Translations under genes and position numbers: made by a program
The notes under the pieces: generated by a model
What the model was told of the DNA's origin: nothing
Database searches by the model: none
What the model saw: only the letters and a program-made list of their open reading frames with translations
Source: CAMAVH01 sp035714115
GTDB lineage: Bacteria > Pseudomonadota > Alphaproteobacteria > SMXQ01
DNA: 24,408 nt
Direction of reading: 5' to 3'
NCBI GenBank assembly: GCA_035714115.1
Contig: DASTMO010000040.1
Span: forward strand, 1-24,408
Part shown: positions 1-9,206 of the stretch, piece after piece
How positions within the stretch are numbered: position 1 is the first letter of the stretch
Layout: the number at the start of each line of letters is the position of its first letter

Positions 1-1
1 G

Positions 2-31
2 AAAAGCCCCGGTCAAATGACCGGGGCTTTT
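2..31. terminator. Strong intrinsic terminator, probably bidirectional
   Basis: A near-perfect inverted repeat of up to 14 bp (arms 2-15 and 18-31, core GCCCCGGTCA/TGACCGGGGC) is followed on the plus strand by a T-rich tract. A-runs on the left arm give the mirror-image T-run on the minus strand. It lies about 20 bases past the stop codon of the leftward 117-residue gene, so it probably ends the leftward antiporter operon. It may also end a rightward gene lying before the window. Confidence 0.9.
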
Positions 32-52
32 TCTTTGCGAGTCGTGCGCGCG

Positions 53-406
53 TCAGGACGGCTGCTTCTCCTCCTTATGGAGGTAGCGACGGCGGATGAC
101 GCGCTCGCCGTTGACGATGTCGCTCTCCATCACATCCATGCCGAGCGCCAGCGGCACGCGCAGATAGCCGCATTTCAGCGTGAAGATGGCGACCTCCTGG
201 CGCGCGACGCTGACCAACGCGAGCGCGTTGCAGAAGATCATCGACGAGCCGTCGGTATACTGGATCGACACCTTGTGGTGAAAGTCCGTCGATTCCAGGC
301 AGCCGTCGTCCTTGATCGATTGCGCGTTGCGCCCGGTACGCTTGGCGAGGGCTTCGGCCCAGATCTCCAGCAGGCGGGCGTCGGGATGCTTGGTGCTCCC
401 GGTCAT
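53..406 (-). CDS. Conserved hypothetical protein, 117 aa
   Basis: I do not recognise this protein. It is small and soluble, with no signal peptide or membrane segment. The N-terminal third (about residues 8-32) looks helical and charged. The middle, about residues 45-92, alternates hydrophobic and polar residues as beta strands would, and the C-terminus is strongly basic (RVIRRRYLHKEEK). Cysteines occur at about positions 36, 59 and 79. Its ATG overlaps the TGA stop of the upstream membrane-protein gene (ATGA, bases 403-406), so the two are probably translationally coupled. It is the last gene of the leftward group before the terminator at 2-31. Its role is unknown; the coupling suggests it may act with the four-helix membrane protein. 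Confidence 0.75.
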   Translation of the reverse strand: MTGSTKHPDARLLEIWAEALAKRTGRNAQSIKDDGCLESTDFHHKVSIQYTDGSSMIFCNALALVSVARQEVAIFTLKCGYLRVPLALGMDVMESDIVNGERVIRRRYLHKEEKQPS

Positions 407-846
407 GCTTTCACCTCAATGGCGGCGCGGTCGGGCCGCGCTATGCGCCAGAAGATGTAGCCGGCGAAGGGGCCGCCGCAGATCGTCAAGCCGGTCATCG
501 CCCAGTCGATGGGATCGCTCGGAATCCAGCGACCGCTAGTGATGCCATTGAGCGCGAGAATGGCGAGGCTGCCGGCAAGGCCGAGCGCGCCATAGGCCCA
601 GAGATCGGTGCGGCGCAGACGGCGCAGCAGCAGATGTGCGGGCAGCCCGATCACGAGGCAACCGCCGAGCGAGAGGAGCAAGCCGGTCATGAAGATGTAC
701 ATGAGCAGCGGCTCCAGGGCCTCCGAATTGAGGTCTTGGGAAAAGGCGACGGCGATGTAGATGGCAATGAGCGTCGTCGCCGCGATGGGCGGAAGGACGA
801 CGGCCAGAAGGAACGCGCGGAAGGCACGGGCGGTGGGCGGGCGCAT
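403..846 (-). CDS. Small integral membrane protein, four predicted helices
   Basis: A 147-residue protein with four hydrophobic segments at about residues 11-34, 47-71, 84-102 and 117-137. They are separated by short loops, one of them rich in arginine (LLLRRLRRTD), which suggests that loop is cytoplasmic. No catalytic motif or known family is evident to me. Its ATG (844-846) lies two bases past the stop codon of the acyltransferase gene (849-851), and its stop overlaps the start of the 117-residue gene, so the three form a tight unit. It may be an accessory membrane subunit for one of its neighbours, but nothing in the sequence proves that. Confidence 0.75.
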   Translation of the reverse strand: MRPPTARAFRAFLLAVVLPPIAATTLIAIYIAVAFSQDLNSEALEPLLMYIFMTGLLLSLGGCLVIGLPAHLLLRRLRRTDLWAYGALGLAGSLAILALNGITSGRWIPSDPIDWAMTGLTICGGPFAGYIFWRIARPDRAAIEVKA

Positions 847-848
847 GA

Positions 849-2099
849 TTAAGGTTCGTCCTCGAAGCGGCGGCCGGCTTTGTCGATCAGTTCGTCTGGC
901 AGGCCGGAGATGATCTCGCCGTCGTTGTTCTTGCGGAAAGGGCCATGCGCGGTCAGCGCGTCATTGGAGCGTTCGACCTGCTTGCGCTCGGAGCGCAGGA
1001 AGCGGTCGACGGCGCTGCGAAAGCCGTCGTCGCCGATCCAATGGGCGCTCCAGGTGGCGGCGGGCAGGTAGCCGCGCCCGAGCTTATGGCCGCCGCCACC
1101 GGCGCCGGCCTCGACGCGGGCCAGGCCACGCTCGATGGCGAAATCCATCGCCTGGTAGTAGCAGACCTCGAAATGCAGGCAGGGATGCTCCTCGAGCGCG
1201 CCCCAGTTGCGGCCGTAAAGCGCGTCCTTGCCGATCAGGTTGATCGCGCCGGCGATGGGGCGGCCGTCGCGCGCGGCGATGACCAGCAGCACGTCGTCGG
1301 CCATGGTTTGGCCGAGCCGCGTGAAGAAGTCCGGCTCGAGATAGGCCTGGCCCCATTTGCGGCCCGCCGTGTCGAGATAGAACTGATAGAAGGCCTCCCA
1401 GTCGGCCGGCGTGATGGCGCTGCCGGTCAGACGGCGGATTTCGATGCCGGCGCTGACGGCCTGCAGGCGCTCCTTGCGGATGTTCTTGCGCTTGCGCGAG
1501 GAGAGCGCGGCGAGGAAATCGTCGAACGTCGCGTAGCCGGCGTTGTGCCAGTGGAATTGCTGACCTTCCCGCAAGAGAAAGCCATGGTCGGCGAGCAGGT
1601 CGGCTTCGCGCTTGGTCAGGAAGTTCACATGCAGCGAGGAGACGTTGTGTCGCTGGGCCACCTGCACGAGCGCCTCGGCCAGGGCGTCGTCGGTGCCGGG
1701 CGGAGCGTCGGGATGGAGCAGCAGGCGCGGGCCGGTGACCGGCGTGAAGGGCACGGCGGCGAGCAGCTTGGGATAGTACTGGCCGCCTGCGCGCTCCCAG
1801 GCTTCGGCCCAGGCCCAGTCGAAGACATATTCGCCGTAACTATGGGCCTTGAGATACATCGGCACGACGCCGAGCGTGCGGTTCTCCGCGTCGCGCACGA
1901 CGATATGCTGCGGCTGCCAGCCGCTGGCGCGCGTCGCCGAACCGCTGGCTTCGGCGGCGAGCAGGAAAGCGTGGGCGACGAAGGGGTTGCTGCCCGAGGC
2001 GTGCGGCTTGGCGCAGGCATCCCATTCCGCCGCCGATATTTCGGCGATGGAAGGAACCACCGTCGCGCTCAGGCCGATTTTGCTTTCGCCATCCGCCAT
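849..2099 (-). CDS. FemAB/GNAT-like acyltransferase family protein (COG3146-type)
   Basis: A 416-residue cytoplasmic protein of the FemAB/GNAT-like group often annotated as 'peptidoglycan biosynthesis/recognition' or 'GNAT family N-acetyltransferase'. Features typical of the group are visible: a basic SRKRKNIRKER segment at residues 201-211, the YGRNWG strand at 295-300, HFEVCYYQAMDFAIERGL at 309-326, and a glycine-rich GGHKLGRGYLP loop at 336-346. The length matches the family. The true acyl donor and acceptor are not established for this group, so the cell-wall role is only an annotation tradition. It sits 26 bases downstream of the antiporter gene and 2 bases upstream of the membrane-protein gene, which suggests one transcript. 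Confidence 0.88.
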   Translation of the reverse strand: MADGESKIGLSATVVPSIAEISAAEWDACAKPHASGSNPFVAHAFLLAAEASGSATRASGWQPQHIVVRDAENRTLGVVPMYLKAHSYGEYVFDWAWAEAWERAGGQYYPKLLAAVPFTPVTGPRLLLHPDAPPGTDDALAEALVQVAQRHNVSSLHVNFLTKREADLLADHGFLLREGQQFHWHNAGYATFDDFLAALSSRKRKNIRKERLQAVSAGIEIRRLTGSAITPADWEAFYQFYLDTAGRKWGQAYLEPDFFTRLGQTMADDVLLVIAARDGRPIAGAINLIGKDALYGRNWGALEEHPCLHFEVCYYQAMDFAIERGLARVEAGAGGGGHKLGRGYLPAATWSAHWIGDDGFRSAVDRFLRSERKQVERSNDALTAHGPFRKNNDGEIISGLPDELIDKAGRRFEDEP

Positions 2100-2125
2100 G
2101 CTTCGCTCATCAAAGGACCGCAGCT

Positions 2126-3967
<1,842 letters not shown>

Positions 3968-4028
3968 GCAGCGAGACTAACCCGTTGCATGCCGCCGCAC
4001 CCAGGATTTTCCGCCTAGGGGATGCCGC

Positions 4029-4496
4029 TTAGGCGATCTCGATCACGGCGTCGATCTCGACCGCCACGCCGAAGGGCAGGGAGGCGACGCCGACGGCGGC
4101 GCGGGCATGTTTGCCTTTTTCGCCGAAGACCTGAACCAACAGATCCGACGCGCCGTTGATGACGGCGGGCTGTTCGCCGAAATCGGGCGCGCAATTGACG
4201 AAGCCGCCGAGCTTCACCCAGCGCGTGATCCGGTCGAGGTCGCCGCCGCAGGCTGCCTTGGCCTGGGCGATCAGGTTGAGGGCGCACAGGCGGGCGGCGT
4301 CCTGGCCCTGCTTGGTTTCCATGCCGGCGCCGAGCTTGCCGACGAAGCGGCGCTCGCCGTTCCACAATGTCACTTGGCCGGCGATGAATACGGTTTTTCC
4401 CGTCACCACGTAGGGCACGTAATTGGCGACCGGCGAGGTCGGGGTGGGAAGCTCGATGCCGAGCTCTTGCAGGCGCACGTCGATCTGGCCGGCCAT
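4029..4496 (-). CDS. RidA family protein (enamine/imine deaminase type)
   Basis: A 155-residue member of the YjgF/YER057c/UK114 superfamily, from the longer subgroup (about 150 residues instead of about 128). Canonical RidA speeds hydrolysis of reactive 2-aminoacrylate made by PLP enzymes. The key arginine of E. coli RidA (R105) aligns with R132 in the HARAAVG motif, and its partner glutamate (E120) aligns with E147 in VEIDA, at the same 15-residue spacing. An active deaminase is therefore plausible. A strong ribosome site (GAGGAG) sits six bases before the ATG. The gene is divergent from the RND efflux genes and upstream of the antiporter gene. Not every RidA subgroup is proven to deaminate, so the substrate is uncertain. 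Confidence 0.9.
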   Translation of the reverse strand: MAGQIDVRLQELGIELPTPTSPVANYVPYVVTGKTVFIAGQVTLWNGERRFVGKLGAGMETKQGQDAARLCALNLIAQAKAACGGDLDRITRWVKLGGFVNCAPDFGEQPAVINGASDLLVQVFGEKGKHARAAVGVASLPFGVAVEIDAVIEIA

Positions 4497-4526
4497 GGCG
4501 GTCTCCTCATGGATGAAACTGCGCCG

Positions 4527-4546
4527 GTGATCTCAAGAACGATCAC
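4527..4546. promoter_or_regulatory. Inverted repeat, possible operator for ridA
   Basis: GTGATC at 4527-4532 and GATCAC at 4541-4546 form a perfect 6-bp inverted repeat around an 8-base centre. It lies about 30 bases upstream of the ridA start, in the spacer divergent from the efflux genes. It could bind a dimeric regulator. The spacing does not fit the CRP consensus (TGTGA-N6-TCACA), and no regulator gene is adjacent. Confidence 0.3.
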
Positions 4547-4574
4547 AGGCGCGTGAAACCAGCCCAATAACACA

Positions 4575-4600
4575 AAAACGCCGCCTTTTGCGGGCGTTTT
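4575..4600 (-). terminator. Intrinsic-terminator-like hairpin in a divergent spacer
   Basis: AAAACGCC (4575-4582) and GGCGTTTT (4593-4600) form an 8-bp stem. On the minus strand the stem is followed by a T-rich tract (TTTTTGTGTTATT). It lies upstream of the starts of both ridA and the adaptor gene, not after a gene. It may block leftward read-through into ridA, act as a leader attenuator, or be the relic of a lost gene. Confidence 0.6.
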
Positions 4601-4687
4601 GCAGAACGGCCGGCGGCGGGAATGGCACGCCGGCGCGTTCAACCTATGAGGCGGGAGTTCACCCGCTCGGACAATCGGGACAAGAAC

Positions 4688-5848
4688 ATGCGTGGCAAAA
4701 GACTTCGGCAAGCGGGCATCGGCGTGGCGTTGATCGTCCTTGTCGGCGTGGCGGCCCATTTCCTGCTCGGCGGCGAGCGCAGTTCGGCCCAGGTGGTGCG
4801 TCAGAACCCCGGCGTTCCGGTGGTGATGGCGGAGGCGCAGACGCGCGACGTGCCGATCCGCGTCTCGGTGGTCGGCAGCGCCCAGGCCTATGCCACGGTG
4901 AACGTCAAATCGCGCGTCGACGGGCAGCTGCTCGCCGCCCACTTTAAAGAGGGCCAGCTCGTGCAGGCGGGCGACCCGCTCCTCACCCTCGACCCCAAGC
5001 CATTCCAGGCCGAACTCGATCAGGCCAAGGCGGCGCTGGCGCGCGACCGCGCCCAGCTCGAAAGCGCCGAGAAAAACCTGGCGCGCTATCAGCAGCTGCG
5101 CAAAGAGGGCGTCTATTCGGTGCAGCAGCTCGATACCGCCGAAGCGACGGCCAAAGCGCTGCGCGGCACGGTGGCCTCCGACCAGGCCGAGATCGACATG
5201 GCGCAGCTGCAGCTCGGTTATGCCAATATCGCCGCGCCGATCACCGGGCGTGCCGGCAGCCTGCTGGTCAGCGTCGGCAATCTGGTGAAAGCCAACGATA
5301 GCGCCGGTCTCGTCACCATCAACCAGATCGAGCCCATCTACGTCGCCTTCTCGGTGCCGGAGAAGTACCTGCCGGAAATCCGCCAGGGCATGAGCGCGCT
5401 GCATGACGCCGAGAACGGCAGCGGCCTGGAAGTGACGGCGCGCGCGCCGGGTGCCAGCGGCCAGGGGGCGGCGCAAACCGGCGTGCTGACCTTCGTCAAC
5501 AACGCCGCCGACTCGGCGACCGGCACCATTCAATTGAAAGCCAGCTTTCTCAACGCCGGCGAGGTCTTCACGCCGGGCCAGCTCGTCGACGTGACGCTGA
5601 CCCTGCGCAGCCTGGAGAATGCCGTGGCGGTGCCCAATGCCGCCGTGCAGAACGGCCAGACCGGCAATTATCTGTTCGTCGTGAAGCCCGACATGACGGT
5701 CGAGCAGCGCACCGTCACGCTCGGCCCGTCGGTCGACGGCTGGACGGTGATCGCCGAAGGCCTGCAGGCCGGCGAGCGCGTCGTCACTGAAGGCCAGATG
5801 CGGTTGACCGGCGGCACCAAGGTGCAAGCCGCGCAGCCCGCGGCTTAA
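4688..5848 (+). CDS. RND efflux periplasmic adaptor (HlyD/MdtA family)
   Basis: A 386-residue membrane-fusion protein that links an inner-membrane RND pump to an outer-membrane channel. The N-terminus (MRGKRLRQAG, then about 18 hydrophobic residues) is a signal anchor. Next come a lipoyl half-motif (about 70-100, with VKSRVDGQLL), a coiled-coil hairpin rich in A/Q/E/L (about 110-180), the second lipoyl half (YANIAAPITGRAG), and beta-barrel and membrane-proximal domains to the end. I chose the ATG at 4688 because it places the basic residues directly before the hydrophobic segment. In-frame ATGs at 4622 and 4646 would add an unlikely arginine-rich extension. The pump gene starts 13 bases after the stop. 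The substrate is unknown. Confidence 0.92.
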   Translation: MRGKRLRQAGIGVALIVLVGVAAHFLLGGERSSAQVVRQNPGVPVVMAEAQTRDVPIRVSVVGSAQAYATVNVKSRVDGQLLAAHFKEGQLVQAGDPLLTLDPKPFQAELDQAKAALARDRAQLESAEKNLARYQQLRKEGVYSVQQLDTAEATAKALRGTVASDQAEIDMAQLQLGYANIAAPITGRAGSLLVSVGNLVKANDSAGLVTINQIEPIYVAFSVPEKYLPEIRQGMSALHDAENGSGLEVTARAPGASGQGAAQTGVLTFVNNAADSATGTIQLKASFLNAGEVFTPGQLVDVTLTLRSLENAVAVPNAAVQNGQTGNYLFVVKPDMTVEQRTVTLGPSVDGWTVIAEGLQAGERVVTEGQMRLTGGTKVQAAQPAA

Positions 5849-5861
5849 GCGGGGACACGCC

Positions 5862-8800
5862 ATGAACCTGCCAGAGCTTTGCATCCGCCGGCCGATCATG
5901 ACCTCGCTGGTCATGGTCGGCGTGCTCCTCGTCGGCGTCATCGGCTATCTCACACTGCCGGTGAGCGAGCTGCCCAAAGTCGATTTCCCGACCATCTCGG
6001 TGTCGGCCAGCCTGCCGGGTGCCAGCCCCGAGACCATGGCCTCCGCCGTCGCCACGCCGCTCGAGCAGCAGTTCTCCAGCATCGACGGGCTCGATTCGAT
6101 GACCTCGTCGAGCTCGCTCGGCTCGACGCGCATCACGCTGCAGTTCGCGCTCGACAAGAACATCGATTCGGCGGCGCAGGATGTGCAATCGGCCATTTCG
6201 GCGACGCTGCGCAAGCTGCCCGACGACATGCCGAATCCGCCGTCCTACCGCAAGACCAATCCTGCCGACGCGCCGATCCTGTTCCTGGCGCTCAGCTCCG
6301 ACACGCTGCCGCTGTCGCAGGTCGACGAATATGCCGAAACGATTTTGGCGCAACGGCTGTCCACCATCAGCGGCGTTGCCGAGGTGTCGGTGTTCGGCGC
6401 GCAAAAATATGCCGTGCGCATCCAGGCCGATCCCAACGCTCTGGCGGCGCGCGGCATCGCCTTCGATGAATTGATCAACGCCGTCAAATCCTCGAACTCG
6501 AACCGCGCCACCGGCAGCCTGTCGGGCAGCGAACGCACCACGACGATCAACGTCTCCGGCCAGGTGAAAGACGCCAAGGGCTTTCGCGAGCAGACCGTGT
6601 TCTTCCGCAATGGCGCCCCGGTGCGTCTCGGCGATGTCGCCACCGTGCTCGACTCTGTGGAGAACACCAAGGTCGGCGGCTGGTACAACGACAAGCGCGC
6701 CGTCATTCTCGCGGTCGAACGCCAGCCCGGATCGAACACCGTGCAGGTGGTCGATCAGATCATGAAGATCCTGCCGAATTTCGAGAAGACGCTGCCGGCT
6801 TCGGTGAAGCTCAACATCCTCTACGACCATTCGCAATCGATCCGCGCCAGCATCGACGATGTGCAGTTCACCCTTCTGCTCGCCGCCGCGCTGGTCGTGA
6901 TGATCATTTTCGTCTTCCTGCGCAAACTCTCGGCGACGATCATTCCCAGTCTGGCGCTGCCGATCTCGGTGATCGGCACCTTCGCGGTGATGTCCTTCCT
7001 CGGCTATAGCCTCGACAATCTCTCGCTCATGGCGCTCACCTTGTCTGTCGGCTTCGTGGTCGACGACGCCATCGTCATGCTCGAGAACATCGTGCGCCAT
7101 ATAGAGAAGGGCGAGACGCCCTGGCAGGCGGCGCTCACCGGCTCGCGCGAGATCGGCTTCACCATCATCTCGATGACCGCCTCTCTCGCCGCCGTGTTCA
7201 TTCCGGTGGTCTTCATGGGCGGCATCGTCGGCCGCTTGCTGCACGAATTCGCGGTGACGATCTGCGCCGCCATTTTCGTCTCGGGCTTCGTCTCGCTGAC
7301 CCTGACGCCGATGCTGTGCAGCCGTTTCATCAAGAGCCGCAAGCCCGGCGAGGAAAAGCACGGCCGCTTCTATATGGCGACCGAGCGGATGTTCGATGCC
7401 ATGCGCGACGGCTATCAGCGCAGCCTCGATTGGTGCATGGCGCGCCGACCGCTGATGATGATCGTTTTCGCGCTGACCGTCGTCGCCACGGTCGGGCTTT
7501 ATAAAGTCAGCCAGACCGACTTCATCCCGAGCGAGGACACCGGGCGCATTTCGGTGCAGACTCAGGGCGAGCCGGATAGCTCCTTCGACACTATGGCGCG
7601 CAACCAGCGCGCCATCGCCCAGATCATTCAGGCCGACCCCAATGTTGCCGGCGTCATGTCGTCTGTCGGCGCCGGCGGCGCGCGCGGCGGCTCGGGTTCC
7701 GGCACCATGCTGATCACGCTCAAGCCGCTGAGCGAGCGCGCTCTATCCGCCGATGAGGTGATCCGCGAGCTGCGCGGCAAGACCTCGCATATCCCTGGCA
7801 TCCGCGTGTTCCTGCAGAATCCGCCATCGATCCGCGTCGGCGGCCGGCAGAGCAACGCGCAGTATCAATACACCCTGCAGGGGCTGGACCTGCCGACGCT
7901 GCTCGATTGGGCGCCCAAGCTGCAGGCCGAGATGGCCAAGATGGAGGGCTTGCGGGATGTTTCCAGCGACCTTGATCGTGCGGTCGGCAATCTCGCCATC
8001 ACCATCGATCGCGACCGCGCCGCGGCGCTCGGCGTCAGCGTCGAGGATATTGAAAGCGTGCTCGGCAGCGCCTTCGGCACCCAGCAGGTCTCGACCATCT
8101 ACACCTCGACCAACCAGTACCAGGTGATCCTCGAGGTCGCGCCGCAATATCAGGGCGATCCGGCCTCGCTGTCCAAGCTGCGCCTGCGCTCGAACGGCGG
8201 CGACATGGTGCCGCTCGACACGCTGGTGACGGTGACGCGCGGCGTCGGCCCGCTGACCATCAACCACCTCGGCCAGCTGCCATCGGTGACGATCTCCTTC
8301 AACCTGGCGCCGGGCGTTTCGCTCGGCACGGCGGTGGCGCAGATCCAGGATGTCGCGACGCAGATGCGCCTGCCGGACACCGTCTCGGGCGTGTTCGAAG
8401 GCACCGCGCAGGCCTTCCAATCCTCGTTGCAGGGCATGGGCCTCTTGCTGCTGCTCGCCGTGGCGGTGGTCTATATCGTGCTTGGTATCCTGTATGAGAG
8501 CTATATCCATCCGCTGACCATCTTGTCGGGTCTGCCGTCGGCGGGCATAGGCGCGTTGCTGACGCTCTGGCTCTTCAATGTGCCGCTCAGCCTCTATGCC
8601 TTTGTCGGCATCATCATGCTGGTCGGCATCGTCAAGAAGAACGCCATCATGATGATCGACTTCGCGCTGGAGCGTCAACGCGAGGGCGGGCTCGCGCCGG
8701 CCGAGGCGATCCGCGAGGCGGCGATCACGCGTTTCCGCCCGATCATGATGACGACCATGGCCGCCCTGGTCGGCGCTTTGCCCATCGCGATCGGCTTTGG

Positions 8801-8975
8801 CGCCGGCGCGGAGGCGCGTCAACCGCTGGGTCTGGCGGTGGTCGGCGGCCTGATCCTGTCCCAGGTGCTGACGCTGTACCTGACGCCGGTGATCTACATC
8901 TACATGGATCGCCTGTCGCATTGGCGGCCGTTCGGCAAGCGCGAGGCCCATCACGCGCCGATGCCTGCCGAATAG
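5862..8975 (+). CDS. RND multidrug efflux pump, inner-membrane subunit (AcrB/MdtB-MdtC type)
   Basis: A 1037-residue proton-driven exporter, the usual length for the HAE-RND family. The N-terminal helix (MTSLVMVGVLLVGVIGYL) leads to periplasmic porter segments beginning with LPVSELPKVDFPTISVSA. The proton-relay aspartates in helix 4 are D401-D402 in GFVVDDAIVMLENI, and the conserved lysine of helix 10 lies in GIVKKNAIMMIDF (K925-K926). The two-fold repeat of six helices plus a large loop is clear. Sequence style is closest to MdtB/MdtC and the MexF-like group, but here there is a single pump gene. The gene is transcribed with the adaptor. No TolC/OprM-type gene is in the window, so a channel encoded elsewhere is presumably used. 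Confidence 0.95.
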   Translation: MNLPELCIRRPIMTSLVMVGVLLVGVIGYLTLPVSELPKVDFPTISVSASLPGASPETMASAVATPLEQQFSSIDGLDSMTSSSSLGSTRITLQFALDKNIDSAAQDVQSAISATLRKLPDDMPNPPSYRKTNPADAPILFLALSSDTLPLSQVDEYAETILAQRLSTISGVAEVSVFGAQKYAVRIQADPNALAARGIAFDELINAVKSSNSNRATGSLSGSERTTTINVSGQVKDAKGFREQTVFFRNGAPVRLGDVATVLDSVENTKVGGWYNDKRAVILAVERQPGSNTVQVVDQIMKILPNFEKTLPASVKLNILYDHSQSIRASIDDVQFTLLLAAALVVMIIFVFLRKLSATIIPSLALPISVIGTFAVMSFLGYSLDNLSLMALTLSVGFVVDDAIVMLENIVRHIEKGETPWQAALTGSREIGFTIISMTASLAAVFIPVVFMGGIVGRLLHEFAVTICAAIFVSGFVSLTLTPMLCSRFIKSRKPGEEKHGRFYMATERMFDAMRDGYQRSLDWCMARRPLMMIVFALTVVATVGLYKVSQTDFIPSEDTGRISVQTQGEPDSSFDTMARNQRAIAQIIQADPNVAGVMSSVGAGGARGGSGSGTMLITLKPLSERALSADEVIRELRGKTSHIPGIRVFLQNPPSIRVGGRQSNAQYQYTLQGLDLPTLLDWAPKLQAEMAKMEGLRDVSSDLDRAVGNLAITIDRDRAAALGVSVEDIESVLGSAFGTQQVSTIYTSTNQYQVILEVAPQYQGDPASLSKLRLRSNGGDMVPLDTLVTVTRGVGPLTINHLGQLPSVTISFNLAPGVSLGTAVAQIQDVATQMRLPDTVSGVFEGTAQAFQSSLQGMGLLLLLAVAVVYIVLGILYESYIHPLTILSGLPSAGIGALLTLWLFNVPLSLYAFVGIIMLVGIVKKNAIMMIDFALERQREGGLAPAEAIREAAITRFRPIMMTTMAALVGALPIAIGFGAGAEARQPLGLAVVGGLILSQVLTLYLTPVIYIYMDRLSHWRPFGKREAHHAPMPAE

Positions 8976-8996
8976 CGAGGGTCTCTGAAACGAAAA

Positions 8997-9022
8997 TGGG
9001 GCGCAGCCGAAGCTGCGCCCCA
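8997..9022 (-). terminator. UUCG-loop intrinsic terminator of nrdJ
   Basis: A 10-bp stem (8997-9006 with 9013-9022) is closed by C-G around a loop that reads UUCG on the minus strand, a very stable tetraloop. The minus strand continues with ATTTTCGTTT, a U-rich tail. It lies about 185 bases past the nrdJ stop. On the plus strand it follows the pump gene by 21 bases but lacks a T-run, so leftward termination is the better reading. Confidence 0.85.
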
Positions 9023-9142
9023 AGTCTAATCAGGGAGAACCTACTTACCAAAAGGTACGAGGTACCCAACTAACTATCCGGCAAATACGCGCCGGTTGGT
9101 GATTACCCTTCGCAATACTGTTACGCGCGACGGGCACTGAGG

Positions 9143-9160
9143 AGCGCTTCGGCAAGCGCT
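9143..9160. repeat. Short perfect hairpin in the nrdJ 3' region
   Basis: AGCGCTT at 9143-9149 and AAGCGCT at 9154-9160 are perfect 7-bp arms around a 4-base loop. It lies between the nrdJ stop and the UUCG terminator, so it would be in the nrdJ 3' untranslated RNA, where it could protect the 3' end. No T-run follows it. The rest of the 8976-9206 spacer shows no gene. Confidence 0.4.
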
Positions 9161-9206
9161 GTCCCAGCTCGCAGGCCGCCATCCTTTCGGACGACGGCCA
9201 ATCTCC

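Noticed and set aside
4622..4687. Upstream start for the efflux adaptor
   Set aside because: It would put an arginine-rich extension before the signal anchor. The ATG at 4688 gives a normal n-region followed directly by the hydrophobic helix.
5784..7361. Open frame of 525 codons antisense to the RND pump
   Set aside because: It has shadow composition (H, R, D, A) and the plus-strand pump motifs run through it; the same applies to 7743-9023.
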